A DNA stretch of 64,000 nucleotides from positions 124,001 to 188,000 of the forward strand of contig NZ_BMNC01000008.1 of NCBI RefSeq assembly GCF_014646255.1, in the 5' to 3' direction. Every line of letters starts with the position of its first letter. The stretch's first letter is position 1. Both the position numbers and the translations under genes were made by a program. The stretch comes from Lentzea pudingi. GTDB taxonomy: Bacteria > Actinomycetota > Actinomycetes > Mycobacteriales > Pseudonocardiaceae. The notes beneath the pieces are model-generated. The model was given only the letters and a program-made list of their open reading frames with translations, had not been told where the DNA came from and did not search any database. Positions 16,191 through 23,490 of the stretch are shown here, one piece after another.

Positions 16191-17204
16191 TCACGCCCGC
16201 CGTTTGATCGCGGTGGACGCACGGACCACGAGCTCCGGCTGGAACTTCACGTGCCGGTGCTCGTGGTCCGGTTCGTTCTCCGTCAGCAGCAGCTGGGCGG
16301 CGGTGCGACCCAGCTGTTCGCGCGGCTGGCGCACCGACGTCAGCGGCACGGCGGCGGCTGCGGCGAACTCGATGTCGTCGTAACCCACGACGGCCAGGTC
16401 GTCCGGCACGCGCAGGCCCTGCTGCGTCATCGACTGCAGCAGGCCGAGCGCGAGCAGGTCGTTCGCGCAGAACGCCGCCGTGGGACGTCGGGACGCGGGC
16501 AGGCCTACCAGCCGCTCCCCCGCGTTCCGGCCCTCCGCCACCTGCAGCCCCCTGGTCTCGAGGAACGTGAGCGCGTCCGCGGGCAGGCCTGCGGTTGTGA
16601 GCGCTCGCATCGCGCCCGCACGCCGGTCGCGCACCTGCTGGATGGACAGCGGGCCGCCGACCATCGCGATGCGCGTGTGGCCGTTCTCGATCAGGTGGGT
16701 CACCGCCAGCTCGCCGCCGAGCACGTCGTCCACGGCGACCGAGCAGCGCGCACCGTCCGGCGCCTCGCGGTCGACCAGCACGACGGGCGTGCCGCGTTCG
16801 GCGATCCGCGCGCTCTCCGCGTCGACCGGGGTGATCAGGATGCCCTCGACGCGTTGTTCGTGCAGCAGCTCCAGGTATTCGCGTTCACGGCCGCCGTCCG
16901 AAGCGCTGTTGCACAGGAACAACGCGAGGCCCGCCTCCCGCGCCGCGTCCTCCACGCCGCGCGCCACGTCGGTGAAGAACGGGTTCGCCGCGTCGAGCAC
17001 GACGTAGGCGAGCACCCGGCTGCGACCCGCGCGGAGCTGGCGCGCGGACTCGTTGCGCACGAAGCCGAGCTCGTCGATCGCGGCCAGCACCCGTTGCCGG
17101 GTGGCCGGGGCGACGACGTCGGGCCGGTTCAGCACGTTCGAGACGGTCGCGTTGGACACGCCGGCGTGCTGCGCGACGTCGCGGATGCCCACTGACGGCT
17201 TCAC
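16191..17204 (-). CDS. LacI-family repressor of L-rhamnose utilisation
   Basis: 337 residues from GTG at 17204, chosen because AAAGGAG lies 6 nt upstream and the helix-turn-helix (VGIRDVAQHAGVSNATVSNV) begins at once. The ligand domain includes VLAYVVLDAANPFFTDVA, ILITPVDAE and LAVVGYDDIEFAA, and it ends PELVVRAST as in typical GalR/LacI proteins. It is divergent from the complete rhamnose operon, with two LacI-type palindromes in the 123-bp gap (17218-17233 and 17297-17312). Similar AAACGTTT palindromes precede the alpha-rhamnosidase and the rhamnogalacturonan lyase, so it probably also controls those; rhamnose or a derivative would be the inducer. Confidence 0.9.
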   Translation of the reverse strand: MKPSVGIRDVAQHAGVSNATVSNVLNRPDVVAPATRQRVLAAIDELGFVRNESARQLRAGRSRVLAYVVLDAANPFFTDVARGVEDAAREAGLALFLCNSASDGGREREYLELLHEQRVEGILITPVDAESARIAERGTPVVLVDREAPDGARCSVAVDDVLGGELAVTHLIENGHTRIAMVGGPLSIQQVRDRRAGAMRALTTAGLPADALTFLETRGLQVAEGRNAGERLVGLPASRRPTAAFCANDLLALGLLQSMTQQGLRVPDDLAVVGYDDIEFAAAAAVPLTSVRQPREQLGRTAAQLLLTENEPDHEHRHVKFQPELVVRASTAIKRRA

Positions 17205-17217
17205 CGGCGACTCCTTT

Positions 17218-17233
17218 GTTGAAACGTGACAAC
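17218..17233. promoter_or_regulatory. LacI-type operator, rhamnose regulator side
   Basis: GTTGAAACGTGACAAC, an imperfect palindrome (6 of 8 pairs) 14 bp before the start of the repressor gene; suits autoregulation. Confidence 0.6.
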
Positions 17234-17296
17234 GAATCGTACCCCGCAACCCTTGACACGGTGACGTAACACACCCAGAGTGCTCGTAACTCAGGC

Positions 17297-17312
17297 GTTA
17301 AAACGTTTCAAC
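17297..17312. promoter_or_regulatory. LacI-type operator of the rhamnose operon
   Basis: GTTAAAACGTTTCAAC is a near-perfect palindrome (7 of 8 pairs) 16 bp before the GTG of the ATPase gene. A consensus -35 TTGACA lies at 17253-17258; the -10 is unclear (around 17276-17281). The site lies just past the expected transcription start, where a repressor would block the polymerase. Confidence 0.75.
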
Positions 17313-17327
17313 ATCGAGGAGACGGAC

Positions 17328-18830
17328 GTGGACCGACCTCCCGTGGTGACGCTGGACGAGGTGAGCAAGTCCTTCGGCGCCGTCCGGGCGTTGTCCGGGG
17401 TGTCGCTGCGCCTGCTCCCCGGCGAGGCCCACGCGCTGCTCGGGGAGAACGGCGCGGGCAAGTCGACGCTGATCAAGACGCTCGCCGGAGTCCACCGCCC
17501 GGACTCCGGCCAGGTGCTGGTCGACGGCGTGCCGCAACGGTTCTCCGGTCCCGCCGACGCCCTGGCCGCCGGCATCGCGATCATCTACCAGGAGCCGACG
17601 CTGTTCGGCGACCTGTCGGTGGCCGAGAACGTGTTCATGGGCCGCCAGCCGCTCGGCCTCGGCCGCCGCATCGACGTGGCGCGGATGCACGCCCGCACCT
17701 CGGAGTTGTTCTCCCGCCTGGGAGTCAGGCTCGACCCGGCCCGCCCGGCCCGCGGACTGTCCATTGCGGACCAGCAGCTCGTCGAGATCGCCAAGGCGCT
17801 CTCGTTCGACGCCCGCGTGATCGTGATGGACGAACCGACCGCGGCCCTGTCCGCGCACGAGGTCCAGCGGCTTTTCGGTGTGGTGCGGGCGTTGCGCGAG
17901 CAGGACGCGGCCGTGCTGTTCGTCTCGCACCGGCTCGGCGAGGTGTTCGAACTGTGCCGTCGCGCCACGGTGCTGCGCGACGGCGAGTTCGTCTGGTCCG
18001 GCACGCTCGACGACGAGACCCCGGACTCCCTGGTGCGCCGCATGGTCGGCCGCGAGCTCTCCCAGCTCTTCCCCAAGCAGGACACGACGGCGGGCGAGGT
18101 GCTGCTCTCGGTGCAGCGGCTGACCCGCGAGGGCGTGTTCACCGACGTGTCGTTCGACGTCCGCGCGGGTGAGATCGTCGCCTTGTCCGGACTGGTGGGC
18201 GCGGGCCGCAGCGAGGTCGCGCGGGCGATCTTCGGCATCGACCGCCCCGACGCCGGCTTCGCCTCGGTGCGGGGCAAGCGCCTGAAGCACGGCTCCCCCA
18301 CCGCCGCGATGGCCGCGGGCGTCGGGTTCGTCCCGGAGGACCGCCGCCAGCAGGGACTCGTGATGGACGCGTCCATCGAACGCAACACCGCGCTGGCCTC
18401 ACTGGGCCGGCTGTCGACGTTCGGCCTGCTGCGCCGCCGTTCCGAACGCGCGCTGGCCCAGGACTGGGCGGTGAAGCTGCGGCTGAAGTTCTCCCGGCTG
18501 AGCGACCCCGTCGGCGTGCTCTCCGGCGGCAACCAGCAGAAGGTCGTGCTGGCGAAGTGGCTGGCGCGGCAACCGTCCGTGCTGATCGTCGACGAACCGA
18601 CGCGCGGCATCGACGTCGGCACGAAGGCCGAGGTGCACCGGCTGCTGTCGGAACTGGCCGGGCAGGGCGTCGCGGTGCTGATGATCTCGTCGGAACTGCC
18701 GGAGGTGCTCGGCATGGCCGACCGCGTGCTGGTGATGCACGAAGGGCGGCTGGTGGAGGAGTTGTCGCGGGACGAGGCCACGGAGGAACGGGTGGCGCTG
18801 GCGGCGGCCGGACAGGCGGTGGCGAAGTGA
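17328..18830 (+). CDS. Rhamnose ABC transporter ATPase (RbsA/RhaT type)
   Basis: About 500 residues from GTG at 17328, which has GAGGAG 6 nt upstream. Two fused nucleotide-binding domains are present. The first has Walker A GENGAGKST and Walker B VIVMDEPTAAL. The second has the degenerate P-loop GLVGAGRSE usual for this family, signature LSGGNQQKV and IVDEPTRGID. Such twin ATPases energise monosaccharide importers together with two small permeases. It is the first gene of the operon that also encodes the permeases, binding protein and all catabolic enzymes for L-rhamnose, which sets the substrate. Confidence 0.93.
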   Translation: MDRPPVVTLDEVSKSFGAVRALSGVSLRLLPGEAHALLGENGAGKSTLIKTLAGVHRPDSGQVLVDGVPQRFSGPADALAAGIAIIYQEPTLFGDLSVAENVFMGRQPLGLGRRIDVARMHARTSELFSRLGVRLDPARPARGLSIADQQLVEIAKALSFDARVIVMDEPTAALSAHEVQRLFGVVRALREQDAAVLFVSHRLGEVFELCRRATVLRDGEFVWSGTLDDETPDSLVRRMVGRELSQLFPKQDTTAGEVLLSVQRLTREGVFTDVSFDVRAGEIVALSGLVGAGRSEVARAIFGIDRPDAGFASVRGKRLKHGSPTAAMAAGVGFVPEDRRQQGLVMDASIERNTALASLGRLSTFGLLRRRSERALAQDWAVKLRLKFSRLSDPVGVLSGGNQQKVVLAKWLARQPSVLIVDEPTRGIDVGTKAEVHRLLSELAGQGVAVLMISSELPEVLGMADRVLVMHEGRLVEELSRDEATEERVALAAAGQAVAK

Positions 18831-18964
18831 CGGCACCGCACCCCGCACCCGGCCAGGCGGCGGAATGGCCGCGACACCGCCCCGCCACCACTCGGACCGG
18901 CGGTGGCGACAAGACGGCCGAGCCGTCCCGCACCTCCCGCGACTGGGCGGAGGTGACTCGATGA
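18827..18964 (+). CDS. Possible 45-residue coupled ORF between ATPase and permease
   Basis: A GTG inside the ATPase stop (GTGA, 18827-18830) opens a 45-codon frame that ends in the TGA overlapping the permease ATG (ATGA, 18961-18964). It thus links both neighbours by 4-bp overlaps, the same junction used elsewhere in this operon. The product is hydrophilic and rich in Pro, Arg and Thr (begins VTAPHPAPGQAAEWPRHRP) and resembles nothing I know. It also contains the permease ribosome-binding site (GGAGG, 18949-18953). It may be a true microprotein, a device that carries ribosomes over a 130-bp gap, or chance. Confidence 0.3.
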   Translation: MTAPHPAPGQAAEWPRHRPATTRTGGGDKTAEPSRTSRDWAEVTR

Positions 18965-19995
18965 CCACGACCGCGGTGGCACCGTCCCGCCGAACCGCCG
19001 CCCGCCGCCTCTCCACCCGAGTGGGCCGGGTGCGCGAACTCGGCATCGTCGTCGCCCTGGCCCTCGTCGTCATCCCGACGGCGATCGTGAACCCGAGGTT
19101 CATCCAGCCCCAAAGCCTGCGCGACCTCCTCCTCAACGCCTCCATCGTCGCCCTCCTGGCGGTGGGCCAGACCCTGGTGGTCGTCACCCGCAACGTCGAC
19201 CTGTCCGTCGGCTCGGTCCTGGGACTGTCGGCTTTCCTCACCGCCCAGCACTTCGCCGGCAACCCCGGCACCCCGCTGCTGCTGGGCATCGGCTTCGGCA
19301 TCGCGGTCGGCTTCGCCTGCGGACTGCTCAACGGCCTGCTGGTCGCGCTGGGCAACGTCCCGAGCCTCGTGGTCACACTGGGCACGCTGTACGTCTTCCG
19401 CGGCGTCGACTTCGCGCTGGCCCAAGGCAAGCAGGTCAACGCCTCCAACCTCCCCGACGCCCTGCTGGACCTCGGCAGCGCCCGCGTCCTCGGCATCCCG
19501 ATCCTCGTGCTGATCACCCTGGTGGTCGTCGCGGTCGCCGCCGTCTACCTGCGCTCGTACCGGTCCGGCCGCGAGTTGTACGCGATCGGCTCGAACCCGG
19601 AGGCCGCGACGCTCGCGGGCATCCCGGTCGCCAGGCGCACGCTCACCACGTTCGTCCTTTCCGGACTGATCGCCGGTCTCGCGGGCGCGCTGTGGGTGGC
19701 CCGCTACGGCACGGTCGACGCGGCGGCGGGCACCGGCCTCGAACTCCAGGTGGTCGCCGCGGTCGTGGTCGGCGGTGTCGCGATCTTCGGTGGATCCGGG
19801 TCGGTGACAGGCGCGGCGCTCGGCGCGTTGCTGCTGGGCACGATCACGAGTTGCCTGGTGGTGCTGCAGATCCCCGCTTTCTGGCAGCAGGCGATCGCGG
19901 GCGCGTTGCTGCTCAGCGCGATCACCGTCGACCGGCTCCTGGCGCTGCGGCTGGCCAAGGCGCTGCGCACCTCCGAAGGGACCAGCCATGCGTAA
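18961..19995 (+). CDS. Rhamnose ABC transporter permease 1
   Basis: 344 residues; ATG at 18961 with GGAGG 7 nt upstream. About ten membrane helices, of the RbsC/branched-chain permease superfamily: LVVVTRNVDLSVGSVLGLSAF near the start, AIGSNPEAATLAGIPVARRT in the cytoplasmic coupling loop and VAAVVVGGVAIFGGSGSVTG towards the end. It overlaps the second permease gene by 8 bp. Rhamnose importers usually have two different permeases, as here. Confidence 0.92.
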   Translation: MTTTAVAPSRRTAARRLSTRVGRVRELGIVVALALVVIPTAIVNPRFIQPQSLRDLLLNASIVALLAVGQTLVVVTRNVDLSVGSVLGLSAFLTAQHFAGNPGTPLLLGIGFGIAVGFACGLLNGLLVALGNVPSLVVTLGTLYVFRGVDFALAQGKQVNASNLPDALLDLGSARVLGIPILVLITLVVVAVAAVYLRSYRSGRELYAIGSNPEAATLAGIPVARRTLTTFVLSGLIAGLAGALWVARYGTVDAAAGTGLELQVVAAVVVGGVAIFGGSGSVTGAALGALLLGTITSCLVVLQIPAFWQQAIAGALLLSAITVDRLLALRLAKALRTSEGTSHA

Positions 19996-20947
19996 CCTCC
20001 TGCGGTGGGAGACCGCGCTGGTGTTCCTCCTGGTCGTGGTGGCGCTGACCGGACAGGTCAGCACGGACGGGTCGTTCCTGTCCGGTGGCAACCTCTTCTA
20101 CCTCGGACTCGACATCGGCGAGATCGCGCTGATCGCCCTCCCGCTGACGCTCGTGATCGTCGCGGGCGAGATCGACCTGTCCGTCGCGTCGGTGCTCGGC
20201 CTGTCCAGCGCGTTGATCGGCTGGCTGTGGAACGCGGGCTGGTCGCTCGAGACCATCCTGCCGACCGTGATCCTGGCGGGCGCGGTGTGCGGGGCGGTCA
20301 ACGGACTGCTGGTGACGCGGCTCGGGTTGCCCTCGCTGGCCGTCACCATCGGTACTTTGGCGCTCTACCGCGGTCTCGCGCTGGTCGTCCTCGGCGACAC
20401 GGCGGTCGCCGACTTTCCGGCCAGCTACACGTCGTTCGGCACGACCCCGGTGCCCGGCACCGACATCCCGTACCCGATCGTGCTGGCCGCGGTCCTCGCG
20501 GTCCTGTTCGGAGTCGCCCTGCACGCCAGCTCGTTCGGCCGGTCCGTCTACGCGATCGGCGCGAACGAGGAAGGCGCGCGGTTCTCCGGCATCCGGGTCA
20601 AGCGCGTGAAGCTGTCGCTCTTCGTGCTCGCCGGAGCCGTGGCCGCGATCGCGGGCATCGTCTACACGTTCCGCTTCTCGAGCGCCCGCGCGGACAACGG
20701 CCTCGGGCTCGAACTGGCCGTCGTCGCCGCCGTGCTGCTCGGCGGCGTGTCCATCTTCGGCGGCAAGGGCACGCTCTTCGGGGTGCTCGCGGGCGTGCTG
20801 CTGCTGGGCGGCCTGCGCAACCTCCTGATCCTGCAGGACACCTCGACCGAGGTCCTCACCATCGTCACCGGACTGCTGTTGCTGGTGAGCGTTCTAGCCC
20901 CATCCGTCACCCGTCGCGTCGGAACCCTACGAAAGGCCGCGCCATGA
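19988..20947 (+). CDS. Rhamnose ABC transporter permease 2
   Basis: 319 residues of the same RbsC superfamily as its neighbour but only distantly similar, as expected for a heterodimeric channel. It shows LTLVIVAGEIDLSVASVLGLS, AIGANEEGARFSGIRVKR and VAAVLLGGVSIFGGKGTLFG. Its stop overlaps the ATG of the binding-protein gene (20944-20947), so translation is coupled. Confidence 0.92.
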   Translation: MRNLLRWETALVFLLVVVALTGQVSTDGSFLSGGNLFYLGLDIGEIALIALPLTLVIVAGEIDLSVASVLGLSSALIGWLWNAGWSLETILPTVILAGAVCGAVNGLLVTRLGLPSLAVTIGTLALYRGLALVVLGDTAVADFPASYTSFGTTPVPGTDIPYPIVLAAVLAVLFGVALHASSFGRSVYAIGANEEGARFSGIRVKRVKLSLFVLAGAVAAIAGIVYTFRFSSARADNGLGLELAVVAAVLLGGVSIFGGKGTLFGVLAGVLLLGGLRNLLILQDTSTEVLTIVTGLLLLVSVLAPSVTRRVGTLRKAAP

Positions 20948-22005
20948 AAACACGGCTTGTGCTCGCCCTGGTGATGTCCGGGGCCGTCGCCCTCACTGCC
21001 TGCGGTGGCACCACCAAGGACAGCGCGACGGACCAGACCGGCGGCGCCACCAACGGCGCGAAGGCTGATCCCGGCGCGGCCCTCAAGGAGGGCCTGAAGA
21101 TCACCTTCCTGCCCAAGCAGGTCAACAACCCGTACTTCACGGTGGCGCAGAAGGGCGCCGAGCAGGCGGGCACGGCGATCAAGGCCGAGGTCAAGCCGAC
21201 CGGGCCGTCCGACGCGGCCGCGTCCTCGCAGGTCACCTACATCAACACCGCCGCGCAGCAGAAGCAGGACGCGCTGGTGATCTCCGCGAACGACGTCAAC
21301 GCCGTGGCGCCCGCGTTGAAGAGCGCACGCTCACAAGGACTCAAGGTCGTCACGTTCGACTCCGACGCCGCGCCGGACGCCCGTGACGTGTTCATCAACC
21401 AGGCCACCTCGAACGAGATCGCGGCGGGCCAGGTGAAGCTGATCTCCGAGGCGGTCGGCGGCAGCGGTGAGATCGCGATCCTGTCCGCGACCCCCAACGC
21501 CACCAACCAGAACGCGTGGATCGAGGTCATGAAGACCGAGCTCGCGAAGCCCGAGTTCGCGGGGCTCAAGCTCGTGGAGACCGCGTACGGCAACGACGAC
21601 GACCAGACGTCGTTCCAGAAGACCCAGGGTCTGCTGCAGGCGCACCCGAACCTCAAAGGCATCATCTCGCCGACCACCGTGGGTGTCGCGGCCGCCGCCC
21701 GCTACCTCAGCTCGTCGGAGTACAAGGGCAAGGTCCAGCTCACCGGTCTCGGCACGCCGAACCAGATGCGCAAGTTCGTCCAGGACGGCACCGTGAAGTC
21801 GTTCTCGCTGTGGGACCCGGCGAAGCTCGGCTACCTCGCCACCTACACCGCAGCCGCGCTCGTGTCCGGGCAGATCACCGGTGCGGAGGGCGAGAAGTAC
21901 AAGGCCGGCGACCTCGGTGACTACACGATCGGCGCCAAGGGCGAGGTCGTGCTCGGCCCGCCGACCGTGTTCACCAAGGACAACATCGACAAGTTCGACT
22001 TCTGA
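20944..22005 (+). CDS. Rhamnose-binding lipoprotein of the ABC importer
   Basis: 353 residues; lipoprotein signal MKTRLVLALVMSGAVALTAC with the anchor Cys20, then a Thr/Gly-rich linker. The periplasmic-binding fold of the RbsB/LsrB type is visible: KITFLPKQVNNPYFTVAQKG, DALVISANDVNAVAPALK, VVTFDSDAAP, ISPTTVGVAAAARYL. LsrB/RhaS-like proteins have this NPYF start. The frame is open far upstream of 20944, but only this ATG gives a signal peptide. It lies 2 bp before the mutarotase gene. Rhamnose as ligand follows from the operon. Confidence 0.92.
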   Translation: MKTRLVLALVMSGAVALTACGGTTKDSATDQTGGATNGAKADPGAALKEGLKITFLPKQVNNPYFTVAQKGAEQAGTAIKAEVKPTGPSDAAASSQVTYINTAAQQKQDALVISANDVNAVAPALKSARSQGLKVVTFDSDAAPDARDVFINQATSNEIAAGQVKLISEAVGGSGEIAILSATPNATNQNAWIEVMKTELAKPEFAGLKLVETAYGNDDDQTSFQKTQGLLQAHPNLKGIISPTTVGVAAAARYLSSSEYKGKVQLTGLGTPNQMRKFVQDGTVKSFSLWDPAKLGYLATYTAAALVSGQITGAEGEKYKAGDLGDYTIGAKGEVVLGPPTVFTKDNIDKFDF

Positions 22006-22006
22006 C

Positions 22007-22318
22007 ATGCGCGTCTGCTTCACCTTGCGGGTCCGCGCCGACCGTCTGGACTCCTACCGGGCGCGGCACCGCGAGGTGTGGCCGGAGATGCGGGCTGCCC
22101 TCAGCGAGGCGGGTTGGCACAACTACTCACTCTTCCTCGCCGAGGACGGCCTGCTCGTCGGCTACCTGGAGTGCGACGACTTCGACGCGGCGCTCGCGGA
22201 GATGGCTCGCACCGAGGTGAACGCGCGGTGGCAGACCGAGATGGCGGAGTTCTTCGTCGGTGACGGCAACGCCGACGAACGGATGCGGCCCCTCGACGAG
22301 GTCTTCCACCTCGACTGA
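22007..22318 (+). CDS. rhaM: L-rhamnose mutarotase
   Basis: A 103-residue protein of almost exactly the family length (104 in E. coli). It has the ferredoxin-like fold pattern of RhaM: MRVCFTLRVRADRLDSYRAR, the active-site HREVWPEM stretch, GWHNYSLFLAEDGLLVGYLE and a closing MRPLDEVFHLD. It interconverts the alpha and beta anomers of L-rhamnose so that the isomerase receives its preferred form. It lies 2 bp after the binding-protein stop and 17 bp before the isomerase gene. Confidence 0.93.
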   Translation: MRVCFTLRVRADRLDSYRARHREVWPEMRAALSEAGWHNYSLFLAEDGLLVGYLECDDFDAALAEMARTEVNARWQTEMAEFFVGDGNADERMRPLDEVFHLD

Positions 22319-22335
22319 GCTTTTGGGGAGAACAC

Positions 22336-23490
22336 ATGAGCGTGAAGGACGCGTTGCGCGAGCAGCGCATCGAGACGCCGTCGTGGGCGTACGGCAACTC
22401 CGGCACCCGGTTCAAGGTGTTCGCACAGCAAGGAGTTCCGCGCACGCCGTACGAGAAGATCGACGACGCCGCGGTGGTGCACAAGCTCACCGGTGTGGCG
22501 CCGACCGTCGCGTTGCACATCCCGTGGGACCGCGTGGACGACTTCGGGAAGCTGGCCGAGTACGCACAGGACCGCGGCATCGCGTTGGGGGCCATCAACT
22601 CCAACGTCTTCCAGGACGACGACTACAAGCTCGGCAGCGTCTGCCACCCGGACCCGCTGGTGCGGCGCAAGGCGATCGGGCACCTGCTCGAGTGCGTCGA
22701 CATCATGGACCAGACGGGGTCGCGCGATCTCAAGCTCTGGTTCGCCGACGGCCTGAACTACCCGGGCCAGGACAACGTCCGCGCCCGCCAGGACCGGCTT
22801 GCCGACGCGTTGCGGGAGACCTATGCGCGACTCGGCTCGGATCAGCGGATGTTGCTGGAGTACAAGCTCTTCGAGCCCGCGTTCTACGCCACGGACGTGC
22901 CGGACTGGGGCACGGCGTACGCGCACTGCGAGCAGCTGGGCGACCGGGCGCAGGTCGTGATCGACACCGGGCACCACGCGCCGGGCACGAACATCGAGTT
23001 CATCGTGGCGTTCCTGTTGCGGGCGGGCAAGCTCGGCGCGTTCGACTTCAACTCGCGCTTCTACGCCGACGACGACCTGATGGCCGGGGCTGCCGACCCG
23101 TTCCAGCTGTTCCGGATCATGCACGAGATCGTGCTGGCCGACGCGCTGAAGCCCGCGGCCGGCATCGCGTTCATGCTCGACCAGTGCCACAACCTGGAAC
23201 CGAAGATCCCGGCGATCATCCGCTCGGTGCTCAACGTCCAGGAGGCCACGGCGAAGGCGCTCCTGGTCGACCACAGCGCGTTGGACGCGGCGCAGCGGGC
23301 CGGTGACGTGCTGGAGGCGAACGCGGCGTTGATGGACGCCTACAACACCGACGTGCGGCCGCTGCTGCGGGAACTGCGCGAGGACATGGGGCTCGACCCC
23401 GACCCGATGGGCGCGTACCGGCGGTCCGGGTACGCCGAGCGCATCGTCGCGGAACGAGTCGGTGGCGACGCCGCCGGGTGGGGTGCGTGA
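22336..23490 (+). CDS. L-rhamnose isomerase
   Basis: 384 residues; ATG at 22336 behind GGGGAG. It belongs to the Pseudomonas-type rhamnose/xylose-isomerase-like TIM barrels rather than the longer E. coli RhaA. Metal- and substrate-site segments are LKLWFADGLNYPGQDNVR, LEYKLFEPAFY (metal Glu), VVIDTGHHAPGTNIEF (metal Asp and His) and FDFNSRFYADDDL (metal Asp). It converts L-rhamnose to L-rhamnulose in the cytoplasm. The stop TGA shares its last base with the ATG of the next gene (23490). Confidence 0.93.
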   Translation: MSVKDALREQRIETPSWAYGNSGTRFKVFAQQGVPRTPYEKIDDAAVVHKLTGVAPTVALHIPWDRVDDFGKLAEYAQDRGIALGAINSNVFQDDDYKLGSVCHPDPLVRRKAIGHLLECVDIMDQTGSRDLKLWFADGLNYPGQDNVRARQDRLADALRETYARLGSDQRMLLEYKLFEPAFYATDVPDWGTAYAHCEQLGDRAQVVIDTGHHAPGTNIEFIVAFLLRAGKLGAFDFNSRFYADDDLMAGAADPFQLFRIMHEIVLADALKPAAGIAFMLDQCHNLEPKIPAIIRSVLNVQEATAKALLVDHSALDAAQRAGDVLEANAALMDAYNTDVRPLLRELREDMGLDPDPMGAYRRSGYAERIVAERVGGDAAGWGA

